Assembly: GCA_014526335.1 (NCBI GenBank)
Contig: JACTAT010000039.1
Location: 2,753,986 to 2,817,985 of the forward strand
Source of the DNA: Chrysaora quinquecirrha
Taxonomy: Eukaryota > Cnidaria > Scyphozoa > Semaeostomeae > Pelagiidae
DNA: 64,000 nucleotides
Direction: 5' to 3'
Every line of letters begins with the position of its first letter. Positions within the stretch are counted from its first letter, which is position 1. The notes beneath the pieces are model-generated. The model made no database searches. It was not told the DNA's origin and was given only the letters and a program-made list of their open reading frames with translations. The position numbers were made by a program, and so were the translations under genes. Positions 12,158 to 48,378 of this stretch are shown here, in pieces.

Positions 12158-13525
12158 AACATTACTGTGATGGAAAACCGAATTTGTGATTGACAAGAAT
12201 TTGATCCATTAGTCTAGATAAGTCATTTTACATTTTTATAGATGAACTTAACCATTAAAGAATTTAATATTGTAAGGACGATTGCCGTACTTGCAACTGT
12301 ATAAAATTTGTTAGTTAAGTAAGTAGTTTGTTTGTTTCGTAGGCTAGTTTTGTTAGTTAGTTTCGTAATTTTTTTACACTTTTTTCAACAAGCAGCGACT
12401 TGACTTTTGTCTAGCCCTCAAAGTTGCTTAAAATTTTGGATATTTCAGCCCTCAAAGTTGCCGAGTTGCTGAAAAGTTGCTAGACATTTTGTATCCAGTC
12501 GCTTATTGTTTAACCCTGCAATACAGCATTTAGTTAGAATAAAGATCTCGCCAGTTGGGATATTTGAGTGGCTATCAGTACTGTCGTATTTTCAGTTTCT
12601 TGTAGAACAACGTGTAATGAGAAAGAAAAAATGTCCAAACTTGTAAGAATCAAAGGCATTTTATGTAAAATTTTATCAATAAACTACTTGACTAAGTTCA
12701 AAGTCAAAGCAGAAGCCTTTCCTAGCAGGTTTATTTTCAAAAGTCAATTGAACATTACGTAAAACGCCGCTGCCCAATATTCTGCCAAATTAAAGGGCGT
12801 GGTATCTCTTTTTCTGTGTACGTTCGAGACAGCAACCGTCAAGCATAGATAATCCGAGACGCCGTTAGTACCAGGCGACCGGCCGTCGATGGCCTATCCA
12901 TAGCGTCTCGCTTCGTCACTTCAAGACGCCGTATGCACGAGATGGTGTATCAGGTGAAGGTGAAGGTGAAATGGTATTTTAGCGCCAGTCGCTAGGATCT
13001 CGGTAGTAGGTTAACTAATCGAGACCTCGACCCTGGCTGTGACGCTACCATGGCTGGGCTCGAACCCTGACCACACTGAGCTCTTGACACCAAGGGTCAA
13101 CTGGATTACACCACGACGCCACAGCACCTTCAAGTATCAGCGATAGCTGGTAGCCTCTCTTGCCATACAACAAGACCCCGTGCGTACAAGTCGAACAGCT
13201 ACGCTTTACTGTTAAAAACAGTTACAGTTTTAATGACGCAATGAGGAAATTTTTTGACTTATTAGAGCCTCTCTTCCAAAACGAGTCTTTCAGAACACAT
13301 AACGTCATCAACATGGCCTAAGATTTTATTTTGCTACGATTTTTCTAGAAGAAAGGTTCATTTTTTCCTAACCTTTTTATATCATAATTTCTCAGTTTAT
13401 TATCAGGTGTTAAAGAATTTCGGTCCTCTTTACTTTCAATGTTTGACACGCACATAGATCAAGCGAATTTCAATCCGGTTGCTATGCTGTTTTGAAGATT
13501 AAAATTGGCCCTCAATCAAGTCATC
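12158..13525. other. CHMP7-PERK intergenic region
   Basis: A possible polyadenylation signal AATAAA lies at 12538-12543. A SINE in minus orientation occupies about 12940-13136. The rest shows nothing recognisable. The PERK promoter should lie in the last few hundred bases, but no clear element was seen. Confidence 0.5.
12940..13136 (-). mobile_element. tRNA-derived SINE, 'GTGGCGTCGTGG' family
   Basis: On the minus strand it reads GGTGCTGTGGCGTCGTGGTG, then the B box GGTTCGAGCCC (plus 13066-13056), then a tail with 'GCGACTGGCGCTAAAATACC' and CACCTTCACC repeats. The same head and tail occur in plus orientation at 19028 and 20308. The target-site duplication was not resolved. Confidence 0.75.
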
Positions 13526-37167
<23,642 letters not shown>

Positions 37168-37977
37168 TGTCTGGAAAATTGTGGGATAAAAAGGTAACTT
37201 GTGAGCATCACTCTTAAAATCGAAATACCTGTAAAAACGTTTATAGCCTCCATACATACACTGGACGCAATCGCTTGATGAATGGAGACCCTACCCTCCT
37301 CCGACTTGCAAATTTTTAAAGTTATGTAAGAGGATAAGTCATATTCATAAAGAGATAGGTAGGTTGTAACTCAATAGTGAAAGTTTGACGAATATTCTTG
37401 AGAAACTAAACTTCTGTCGGCCATTTTTTTATTATTCAGAAACCAAAAAATTATTTAAATCTGGATGATATCTGAATGCATTTTCAACATTTAAGTTGAC
37501 TTTTCCTTGCATAGCATTTGGCTTGGCCAAATCTTTCGTCACCTTCTCAAAAACCATTGCCATTGCTGCTCCCATAGCTTGTCGAGTCGCAAAATATTGA
37601 TCGTTAACATTTTTTTTGACAACAGAAAAACGTTTATGAAGCTTTTCGAAAAACTTGCTAAGCTTTTCTGGTTATCAAGAAGTAGTCAAACTGTCAAACT
37701 TTGCTTTCAAAGCAAATATAAAATGTTTGACCAATTACCAGCAATGTTTGATCGTTTGGCCAGATCCTGAGTTTTTGAGCCAGTACTCGAAATTCCTTGA
37801 CTGTTCTGAGTTTCTTACAAAAATAGTTTGAAGTTGAATGTTTTACGAAAATATTCAATCAGTTCTCAGATTATCACGCAAAAAAGAAGAAATATTCTTG
37901 TGGCTGATATAAAATGCATAATAAAGAACTAACAAGGCAGTAAGTAGAATATTTACAATAAAAGGAATAAATATAAA
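37168..37977. other. Convergent 3' region between PERK and CFAP206
   Basis: It holds the 3' UTRs of both genes. AATAAA motifs for PERK occur near 37957 and 37967, close to the CFAP206 stop, so the two transcripts may overlap tail-to-tail. A degraded 'CCAAACGATCAAACATTG' MITE lies at about 37505-37770 (AATGTTTGATCGTTTGGCCA at its right end). Confidence 0.5.
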
Positions 37978-40900
37978 TTACGTCTGGTCCACATCAATAG
38001 TTAAGTCAACTTTAGTCATTTTTGTTCTTGTGGAGTCGCAACCACGAAGTCCAGCAATAAAAACAGCAGGTTTGGGAACATTGCTTGAGCCATCCCGTTT
38101 TGTTTGGGTCTCGACATTCCTACGAAAGAAAACGTAACTTAAGATAGTGTTGCGGCAAGCAAGAAATGACTTTGAACTATCTCAAAAACATTGCGCAACA
38201 AATAACAATCCTTGGCAAACATTTTCTGCTTGCCTTTAGCGAAAAATGCTTATGAGCTATTTCAAAAGCATTGCGCAACAAATTTACCTTATTCTTGATT
38301 GTCGAGCAATGTTTTGTGACGTGGCCAAACGGTTAATATTCTATAGAGATCTCAAAATGTTTCACAAACAATTTTCAGCCAGGGCTTAATGCATTAAGCT
38401 GTGGCTAAACAAGGAGACACATCGCGCGCGACATTGTATTCGGCGTGTCTCCCAGGATGGCCAAACATGCGAGTGACAAGCGAGCAAATTGCCACCCCCC
38501 CCCAAATTCGCGGAGACAAGAAATGTTTCTGTTGTCTCCCAGAAACATTTGCGTGTCTCTCGCTACAACTTTTTTCTCGCGCTACGAAGATTCCGAGGTG
38601 GCTAAACTTGTAAACATCGAGGGCACATCTAGCTTAGCCAGGTCTTTAGACAATCCATATATTACAAGCAAATGCCAAGTTTTTCGTGTATTCATGACGC
38701 ATAAAAAACGAAAACGTCAGTATGTATTGTTTCAATAATTTGAAATCCCATGTGGGTTGTATTGGCAATTTTGCACGCTGAAATTGATCACTTGCCTTTT
38801 TTTCTCGTGACGATATGAAATCTGATTGGTTAATAATTTCATTGATTCAAATACAGCGTGTTTTCCAGGAATACATAAAATGTTATTGGTTAATAAGCTC
38901 GTGTGTGGATAACGCAAACGCAAAAACGTGTCCTTTTGGGACCTTGTTCTGCGTCTTCTTTTTTTCTGGAGACTTTCAAGAGATGGAAAGCCCGCTCTAC
39001 TTTGACAACTCTCGGGAAAATCTGAGACTTCGTAGACTTCGCGGAGACATAATTTGAAGAACATGAAATCTCGGTGCATCTGAAGGGAAGGCTTTTGCTG
39101 GCCTATCTGTGTTGGTTTTTCCCTGTTCTTTCGAGCGGAGAGTTTTTAAGTGATATAAAGACATACTGAAGTTGCAGAGTGTGGAGAAATGTGGTATTAC
39201 AGATGCGGAATGATGAATATCGAGCATGTGGGCTACTCGGAGCGGTTTTGGTAGCCGGCAAGCAGCTTGTGAGAGCAGACAGTGGAAGGACCTGCAGCAA
39301 AGGAGTTTGAAGTTGAAGGAAAACAATGGCTAGACAGGGAAAAGAAAATTATCAAAGAACGAAGGATTACTAACTTTGGTAAATAAACTTGTGTTTCATT
39401 ATCTCTCTTGTAATTGCTCAAATCTGTTTGCATGGAATGCGTTATTTTCGTTCGCAAATTTGCCTGCAAATGCAAGGAAAGGATGTTAGTAATTAGGCCT
39501 GTTTATGCAAGCTTTCTAAGGCCCCTTTAGGGAGGGATCCGAATATCCCACATGTAAGTACGTACTACTAGTTTTTGATATGTCGAATTTTGTTAGCAGT
39601 TGCAACTAGTAGAAGTTTAATAGTTCTATCTTATGGTAGCTGGCGGTAAGCTTCCCATAAACCTGGCTTAAGAATCATTCTCGGGGCAGTTTATGCAAGT
39701 TCATTGCAAAAAGAGCATTACCAATTTCATTGCTTTTCTACGAAGCTCCCATTCATTCCATTCATATGTTTTTACAATATTCGATTCCATGAAATGAGTA
39801 TCAGTTTGTGTTCCAGAATCAGCTTTTGTTATTGGGGCTTCCATCATTCCACCAGGCCCTTTGCCCTGCGAAAAAGAAGGAAACATACCATCAGTCAAAT
39901 CTGCAATCATTGAATCAACGATTAAGCAACGAATCACTCTACAATATCGATCATCGTTGATTGCCTACCACTTGAGGAAAGGCTACCGTCATTAAAATCT
40001 TTTCAAGATCTCACGTTATGAAATATTCGTTGCAGTTATTATTGCAATGTTTCCCGCTCATAACTTTAACTCTGTTGCTTTTTGAACGACAGATGTTCGA
40101 GCTTTTATTAAGGCTCAAGATGTTTGAGCTTCGATTGAGCCACAAAATGTTTGAGCCATAAGATTTTTGATTTTTTCATCGAGCCATTAGATGTTTGAGC
40201 TTTGACCATTCTCCCTAAACCACTTTTCACTGTCAGATCTCAAACGCTTTTCTGGGCACTTACTGTAGCTTCTTTGTCAGCCCTTGGTTTCAACTTAAGA
40301 TTAATTTTTAACCACCTTTTACCCCTCTACCCTCCTAAACAATATATGCGCTCCGGCAAGAGCTCCACGCTTTTAGACTTCTGTATCTTTGTAAGGTTGT
40401 TAAGCAGTATTTCAAATCAAAACAAAAATTTTTCGGACACAAAAGCATTTTATTTAGATTTCACTAAAATTTACATGCTAGGTTTGAATGCGACTGCAAA
40501 TTTTCGTACAGTCAGGATTTCCATAATGGTAGCCATTCCTCAAAGTGGTGTATTAAAAACAAATATCAAATACCTTTGCGTATGGAGTAATAGCAGCAAA
40601 GTGTTTATGCAATTCAAGAAGCTGGATTAGTTCTGGCGATTTCTTTGCTCTTTCGGCGACGTTATTTACGAAATAATCAGGCCTGCTTGCAAAATCATAA
40701 GCCATTTCACACGACGAAAAAGCGTAATAATTGTCTTTATAAAACAGAACACCAATCTCAGGGTTTCCTGGAATTAACAGACGATCCTTTGTAACGACTG
40801 TCCAGCCGCAAAAACCCTGCAAAATAAATGCTAATTTTGAGTTATTCTTGTAATGTTAAGCTAGAATATGTTAAGCATGGTGGAACAAATCAGGGGTGAT

Positions 40901-43900
40901 ATATTTTCAAACCTTTTTTTGGTCCTGAGTGCTTAGAGTGTTAAAAATTCGTTTCTTTCTTTAGAATCGATTCGGCCGAAGACAGGGTTGTTTTTCACAA
41001 ATTGAGGTTTGCGAATGTGTTATGCATCCCATGAAAGACATTAAAATGAAAGGATTTTTCTCTCTGTGTTGATCAGAAATAACGACCCCCTTGTTTTTCC
41101 TATTTTGAGACAGATTTACTACAGGAGAGATGATATCGCTATACGTTTCTGTAGATTTAAACTGCATTGGGCACTGATCACCAATATCTTCCCTTTTCGT
41201 GATTCCTGACAAAAAAGACCACTGATCCTAACACCCATCTTCGAAACCCAAGCAGAGAGGCAACGAGTACCATTTCAGACGCCTTAGAAATGAACGTGTA
41301 GGGGTTCGAACCCAAGTTCTTAGGCGAAAACAAGGACCAGACTCCAGAATGCCTGAGTTGCCATATCATATCACATCCAATTGACTACATTGAAAACTTA
41401 CATGCTTGGAATATGTAAAACGGACCAAGGACCATGAAAAAGGACCAAGAAAAGTTCTAAAACCTTGTATAACTTACTCTGAACTGAGTAGGAAGTTGAT
41501 CGAAGTTTTTCGTTGTATCTGAGTACAGCACTTCAATTTCTTTATCTGTTATTCGAGATTTGTTTATTCGCTGATCTTCATTGCTTGTCTAAAATCAGGG
41601 AATGAAAATATATAGAAATTGTACGTATTAAAGAAGCGTAATGGTGGTAAACTGTCTACGAATGCTGCAGTTGATGAAGGAAGGCCTATGATGCGAAATT
41701 CGAAATTTTGATAGAGGAACTTCTAAAGGCCCATTTCCACTTCGTTCGCATTCGCTGTTCGCTAGCGAATTTGCAATTCGCCGCTCGCTTACGAACAGAA
41801 TACAGCCTTTGTGGTCAATTTTAGGCGATAAAGTAAACTTTTTTCGAAAGCCTGAGCTTGACTTGCAGCAGAGATCAAAATCACTTCGCGTTCGGCTTTT
41901 TTTGATGGCTAGCGAACAGCAAACAGTGAATGCGAACGAAGTGGAATTGGGCCTTAAAAGGGAGAGCTTGCTTTTCTTATGAAAAACGCAGATAACAGAC
42001 TTAACTGACCTCGTCTAGGCGTTGATCATCAGTTTTTATTGTCACGTATTGCAGAAGAGGCTCGAGCATGCTTTCGTCAAATAGAACTTGCCGTATCTTG
42101 GAATGAAAGAAAGTGAAAGAAAGACAATTTAATAAAAAATATAATACATAATAAAATATCATTGCATGGCATTGAAGCAAATAAGGGAAGCAGAGTTCGC
42201 GTTGTATTTACCTTACTAAATTGCTCAAGACTAGCAAATATGTTGCTAAGAACGCTAAGTAATATCATCTCATCTTGAAAACCAGTCCATATGTGGGCCA
42301 AGTTGATGAACTGTGGCTATGGTAGAAAAAAGGAATGTCATTTGGAGAAGAAGCAGGATTGTGAATAGAGGTTCCAATGCTACCTACACGTTTTTTTGGT
42401 TAGAACGACCTTTATTAGAAACACCGGGCATACATTTGGGTCAAAATTTGTTGCCCCCAAAATACACTTGAGATAAATACAAGCCAAGTTCGCAATCGTT
42501 AGGCCCTTCCTCGGAACATAGTTAATATGCTAGGAAACACACATTGAATATGTTTTTGAAGGGTAAGGGGTGATAAGGTGGTGAAAATGGCTTCAGAAAT
42601 AGGAAACAGGCAGGCTGAAAAATGGCAGAAGTGTTCTAAAAACAAAAAAATGTGTAATGTGTGGGGCGCTTAATGGACAGGACAGGGGCGTGTGCTTGGG
42701 GCAAGTGTTCTTAGGCACTTGCCAAACGATCAAACATTGTTGGACAAACATTTTGAAATTTCTTTACAACAAATGTTTGACCGTTTGGCCACGTCCAAAA
42801 ACATTGCTGTCAAACACTTTGGAACAACGAAATCATTGCTAATGCGCAAGCACGAACGCTTTGTTGCAAAGAAATGTTGCTAGGTGCCATAATGTTTCAA
42901 ATTGTTGAAGTTTGACAATAACAAAAGAAATGTTTGACAAGCAATGTTGGAAAGGCGGCAAAACTGTCAATCATTGCTTGACAAGCAAAAGCAAGCGAAA
43001 TTTGTGGCGTGATGTTTTTGAAAAAGTTAAAAAACATTGATTGCTTGACACACGCAAAAAATGTTGGACGAGCAATGTTTCACGACGTCGCCAAACGGTG
43101 AAACATTGTTACTGACAAGCACATTTCAAATGTTTGACCAAAAATGTTTGATCGTTTGGCTAAGGCCTTAACCGCCATGTTCCCACCATTTATACAGCTA
43201 TTAGGTAATGATTTTGCACACATTAAACTCATGCAAGGCAGGAAATACCGTCGAATGTTGATCTTACGTAAACTTGTGATGTTGGTACTGCTGTTTTCGA
43301 TGCTACTGTCTCCTTCAAAACATCCATCCTTGCTCGATACTGTGATTCTAATGCCTCGATCTGAGAACGACAGTTTTTTATATCATGCTAAAACAAAGAA
43401 GAAAGTCATTATTGTACATTCAAGTATCGCGAGAATTGGGAAAGGTCGAGCGAATTGCTAAAGCTATGCAGCCGAGATGAGTCTTTGTTTATAAATGCTA
43501 CAAGACGATACTAAGACCTTGGCCAAACGGGGTATGTGCTACACTTCATGCAGCCATTGTTTAGCAGCACATTGCAAAGCCAAAGCTTGCAGTATTTTCA
43601 GAGAAAATTGCTATAAGATAGACAAATACTAAACGTGAAGATACATTAATAACAATAAATAAAATTACCAGTAATATTGCAATGAAATTTTCATGCTGTC
43701 GTGCATTGATATGCACATCTTTAAGTGCCTCCCAGCTTATGGTTGAATTGATCTTCATTAATTTGTCAGCGTTTTCTAATAAAGCTAAAATGGAATACAG
43801 AAAACGACTGAGGGTTTTAAAAGAAGCAATGAATATGCGGTGGGGTAGGAAGTGAGAAATACTTTGCGACGCGTGTGATCTTGGGGGGGGGGTGTAAGGC

Positions 43901-46900
43901 TTGGTAGATTGGCGTATTTTGTTAATTACAAGAAGCGGATTTTGTATTCATCAGTTTTACTAAACGGATTTTCGTATCTTAGTTTCTTGGCGGATCACAT
44001 ATTTTTCCAATATTCTAAGGCGTATTTCGGACGTAGACTACCTTTTCAAACCGATTTTCGGATCCTTCTTGCCCCGTGCAGAGTAAAATGACTGCGTGGT
44101 ACGATTTAAGGGGACATCGAAAAATTAACGGATTTTTGTATTTCGTCATCAAAGGACATATTTGCGTACTTCAATTGCCCCCCTTTCATCCCTCTTGAGA
44201 GTCATTTAGATGCATTTAGGCATGAAACATGCGAAATATATCCAGGGAACAAGGGAACATGGTCAAAATTTAGAGGGAACAAGAGAACATCGGAAAACAA
44301 GGATCAGGTAAAATCCTCCCTATCCATTTGCTTGACTATCACTCTGAAGAATAATTCTACAAAATTCCAGGGAACAAGGAGATTTTCTCAATGGAAAAGG
44401 GGAATATGTAATCCCCGAAAATGAGCCTCATCTTTACCTGTGTATTCATATATTGCTGATGATACATTGTCGTTTTCCACTTGAACATTATCAATCGTTG
44501 ATGGCACGGCTTCTCGTAATATCGTTGGCACTGCAATAGATTTTGTGCGTTCATTAATACTCAGTTTTACATATACTTAAATTGAAGTTTGACTGCATTT
44601 AAACCTTTTAGTCTAGTACAGTTAAGTAAAGAATTACGATGAGAATCTTAAAGAATAAAGAATCCTTAAAGAATCTTTGCAACAGGGACACCAGGGACAT
44701 CGAGGTTGAAGTATGGAGAATTTCGGATTTTCAGCCACTTATAAAGTTGGCTTTGTAAGCTGCTGGAATGGTTACTTGAACCCCTGTTGAAATACCTTTC
44801 GTTCTATATTTCTGGGTTTCTACAACTTGTATGTCAAGTGTACTTGCTTAAAAGCATTCAAATGACCGGTATACATAGGAAACTTATGACCGGTATACAT
44901 AGAAAATTTATTTTGTGGCACCTTTATCTATTGTCATGTTGGCAATGCCAAAGCAAGTTATAAGAAATTAGCCTGCGGACAACCAAAGTATTTTTCTCTT
45001 TCTTTGCTTGCCGTTTTGTTGCAATGTTTCCATTTGTAAAACAAGTGATAATTATTGCTTGCTTTGGTTTCAGATGCTTTTTGCTGCTCGTTATTGCTCT
45101 TTATTGGTCATATTGCTTTTTCGGACATGTTTCTGTACGATTTGAATTTTTTAGCAGCTTAAAACCAGCAATAAGGGGCAAAAAATATTAAATGGAATTC
45201 TGATTTATGAATCACATTCCTTTCATACAGGGCCTCTAAGACCAAATTGAATATACATTTTAAACTTCAAAGGGTTTTTGCAGCCAATAAACGTAATTTT
45301 TTTATTAAAACTTACAGTCGTCTATCCCTTCTCCTCCTTTCCCACATTCCTTATTGAATAATCTGATCCCAGAAACTATGAGGGTTAATTCGATGAGTTG
45401 CCTTTCTTTGTCTTTCTTGACCAATGACATGAAAGTGCCAAGTTCAGTCTGAGGAAATACACTTTGAAGTGCAGCTGAAATGAGAGAAGATGATCTAAAG
45501 GTTTTATCAAGAGCTTTGGGTTAGAGTGATGGCATTGATTGATGGACCGTGTAGTCTCACGCTAGCGAATCTATACGCACTATTGTGGTGGATACGTACT
45601 ACTGTGGTGGTGTATTTTGCGTACTGTGGTGGGGTTTTTTGCGTACTGTGGTGGATAAGCTCTACTGTGGTGGTGTACTTTGCGTACTGTGGTGGGTTAT
45701 TATGCTTGATGCGATGGGTTATTATGCTTCTTGTGGTGGGGCTTTTTGCGTACTGTGGTGGGTTATTATGCTTGATGTGGTGGCATTATTATGCTTGAGT
45801 CTACGTATATTAGAGTTTACGCGAAGAAGATTACGTAGGGAGGTCCAAAGTGGACTATAAACTAACCGTGTGCCGCATTCAGATTGTACACGACACTTTG
45901 TAGGTACGATTCCAAGAAAGCAAACTCCTCCTGTCTTTACCTATGAATCATCACAGAAATCTAGTTTCCAGAGGCTGTTAGCAATCGCAGGATTATTGTT
46001 ATTTATAAACGAGGTTTCCTAATCGTACATAAGATCACCACAAGATCTAAATGCAAGTAGTATAAACAATGAATTTTTAGCAGTCGTGAAATCATCGTCG
46101 AACCATCGTACAGACATTAGGGAGTTACTCGTATTTAGTATCTACAAAACTCCAAAATAGGATGAATTTCAACCTCTTGATTCTGAATCTGCAAGTATTT
46201 TGTATCTTGAACAGTTACGCTTAACGGTCATTGATCGGGGTACGGTCATACAGTTGTAAAAACAAAAGAGAATTACATGCGACCAAGAAACGCCTGTTTT
46301 CATTATCAAGCGAAGGTTTGCATCTGGGCGTGGTTTTGTCAGGAGGAAGTTTGAAAGCTTTCCTCGACTCTATATAAATTCTCGTTCTGCACATGATGTC
46401 TGGTTTAGCCGTAAATATCAGAGCTCTATGATTTTAAAACACCAAGAATATGCAACTGCAGATAAAACTTCAGATAGAAGCGGCTTCAACACTTTAAACT
46501 GACGACAAGATGTCAAAACGCTAAGATGTCGTCGCAAAAGTCTACAGTTGTAGTCACAGGAAAACTATCTGGGCTCTGGTGAAGAAGTAAGCTCCCGTCT
46601 TTTCAGTAAAGTCGTTCCCATGTGATCGTATTAACAGTTGGTTATTGCATGATCATACTAGATGATTATATGTCGACTCTTTTCCCACTTTTCAAGACTC
46701 TACGATCGTCATTTGACGATGCGGATAACAGCGATAGACCAAATGCTCTCCATTTGCATTTATGATCTTGATTTTTATTCTAAAACTCGTAGAGATTTTA
46801 CAACTTATATCTTATCACTTGAAGGATCTCTTCAAGTTTTCATGCATATGTCTGTCTGTAATATCGGCAAAGTCTGTTAAAACAGGAAGGAGGCATACAA

Positions 46901-48378
46901 AAAGTTTACAGTTCAAAACATAAGATATGTGTAAGAGAAGTTCAGCAGTTTTAGAGTTTTCACCTGTTGCTTCTCTAACAGCTGCGATGTCTGTTGGTGA
47001 TCCAAGACCTGATCTCAACAATATATATGATACAATCTTTCGATATAGACCTAAAAAGAAGAAAATACAATATTCATAGTTGGAACTTGTTTGACAAACT
47101 TTGTTAGCAAACTTCTGAAATGCAATGAGAAAAGAACCTATAGTACATATAATAGGCATTCCATAGTCCTTAATAACAGAGTTTATAAGTGAAGTTTCAT
47201 CCCAACAAAGTAATATGTAAACGAGTAATAAATATCAGCACCAATGTTAATGCAAATAATTATAAGCGGGGGAGGATCCTAATAAGATTGGGGGAGGGAA
47301 ACTTTCAAGGAATCATGAATAAGCTGGGGGTTGGCACTTGGGCACCCAAGTGTAAGGTGACTATCAAGTCTATATTTGTGTTATAATAAAGCTCTTTAAT
47401 GCTATGATGAAAATAAGCTCCTCATGGCTGCTATTTTAAAACTGGAGCATTTTGGATTCTGATACAGTAATAACTGTAGAGATTTGATTTATTCACAGAT
47501 GTATGACAAATTGAAAGCAAATTGGGCTTTAGTGAAATTGAGTAACTTTGGGCATTTCACTTACTTTCCAACTCTTCTCTTGTTCTTGCTCTGCTGTCTG
47601 TTATCTCTCTGATAATTGGTTGCAATCTTGATTCAAGAACTCTCCTGTGCTCTTCCAAGAAGTCATTTCTATTTGTGTAGTTCATGTCAAAATAAACTTG
47701 CATTTTGATTGTATCCAAAGATGCGGATTCTTCATCAAGAAGTTTTGAAATACAAATCTGCAACAAAGACAGTTTGATCAACCTGATCTTTCAGTTCTAA
47801 AAATCAAATGAATTTCAAGGGATTGATTACAAAATCTTGGGGTGGTGTGGCTGAGTCGTCAAGGCACTTGTCCCAGGACTGAAGTTAGGGTTAGAGTTAC
47901 TAAGTGTAGAGTTAGGGTTAGAGTTACTAAGAGAAAATGTTTCATTTTTGCACATGCAAGTTGTAATGGCTTCAACATGCCGTGTGCATTTCGTGAATTG
48001 AAAAAAACAATAGAAACTTTTTGTTTTGCTATTGTTTATGCCAGCTGTGCATCCAATTTAAGAAAACTAGGACAGAGCTGTGCGGGCAATATCTTGCAGG
48101 CATGGAGCCAACTACCCAGTCTAGAGGTTGGAATCTTGTCAGGACCACTTTCCGCAAGCGTAGGTACAGTAAACTCGGTTAACTCAACTGTCAATCTTTC
48201 CCAGTTTTGTAAATGAGTAGGTGCCCAGGGTATTTATCCAAGTTGCAGGTTTTCACAACAGCAGTAATGCTGCCAAACCAAATGTGAATCCAAACTTAAA
48301 TTTTGAATCTTTCTTGTTACCTTGATGAGTCTTTGCACATCATCTTTTGCTAGAGTCGTGTCGCCCGGATTCGGCACC
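37978..48378 (-). CDS. CFAP206: CFAP206, radial-spoke protein of motile cilia, 5' exon missing
   Basis: Exons in transcript order: 48378-48321, 47757-47565, 47050-46964, 45474-45316, 44530-44438, 43784-43669, 43387-43274, 42310-42212, 42096-42010, 41588-41478, 40816-40574, 39865-39722, 39463-39375, 38119-37978 (stop TAA at 37980-37978). All listed junctions are in phase; about 578 residues are recovered of about 622 in human. Diagnostic stretches are YFDMNYTNRNDFLEEHRRVL, RKIVSYILLRSGLGSPTDI, NLAHIWTGFQDEMILLSVLS, LLIPGNPEIGVLFYKDNYY, TYEWNEWELRRKAMKL and the C-terminal VFIAGLRGCDS. The family (FAP206/DUF3508) anchors radial spoke 2 and dynein c to the doublet microtubules of motile cilia. 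The first recognised exon starts in phase 1, so at least one upstream coding exon is missing; I could not find it between 48379 and 49397. The gene is convergent with PERK and divergent from the JAKMIP-like gene. Confidence 0.93.
38150..38390. mobile_element. Degraded 'GTTTTGTGACGTGGCCAAAC' MITE in a CFAP206 intron
   Basis: It contains GCAATGTTTTGTGACGTGGC, CAAACGGTTAATATT and a 'CCAGGGCTTAA' end like the dispersed family. The left end is poorly preserved. Confidence 0.5.
38401..38648. mobile_element. 'CTAAACTAGGAGACAT' MITE in a CFAP206 intron
   Basis: GTGGCTAAACAAGGAGACAC, TCGCGCGCGACATTGTATTC and GGCGTGTCTCCCAGGATGGC match the copy at 33620-33893. The right end, CACATCTAGCTTAGCCAGG, has lost part of the TIR. 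Confidence 0.75.
41727..41957. mobile_element. MITE, 'AAGGCCCATTTCCACTTCGT' TIR
   Basis: About 45 bp at the left (AAGGCCCATTTCCACTTCGT then TCGCATTCGCTGTTCGCTAG) are inverted at the right, ending GCGAACGAAGTGGAATTGGGCCTT, with few mismatches. The middle is about 130 bp and has no ORF. It lies in a CFAP206 intron. Confidence 0.85.
42708..43170. mobile_element. 'CCAAACGATCAAACATTG' MITE, long copy
   Basis: TGCCAAACGATCAAACATTG then TTGGACAAACATTT at the left is inverted at the right as AAAAATGTTTGATCGTTTGG and CTAAGGCCTTA. The interior repeats TGACAAGCAATGTT and CGACGTCGCCAAACGGTGAA. It lies in a CFAP206 intron and resembles the copy at 50208-50532. Confidence 0.8.
45554..45795. repeat. 'TACTGTGGTGG' minisatellite, copy 2
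   Basis: TCTCACGCTAGCGAATCTAT begins a run of TACTGTGGTGGTGTATTTTG units that matches 20999-21175 unit by unit for most of its length. It lies 80 bp from CFAP206 exon 45474-45316. Apparent Cys/Trp-rich open frames come from the repeat. Confidence 0.85.
47838..48300 (+). mobile_element. SINE, second family, in a CFAP206 intron
   Basis: GGGGTGGTGTGGCTGAGTCG is the head. The body 'GTAAACTCGGTTAACTCAAC', TGTAAATGAGTAGGTGCCCAGGG and 'CAGCAGTAATGCTGCC' matches 25320-25460. GTTAGGGTTAGAGTTACTAA is duplicated near the head, which separates it from the body. It is on the strand opposite to CFAP206. Confidence 0.6.

Noticed and set aside
45526..45860. Cys/Trp-rich ORFs
   Set aside because: They translate the 'TACTGTGGTGG' minisatellite in a CFAP206 intron.
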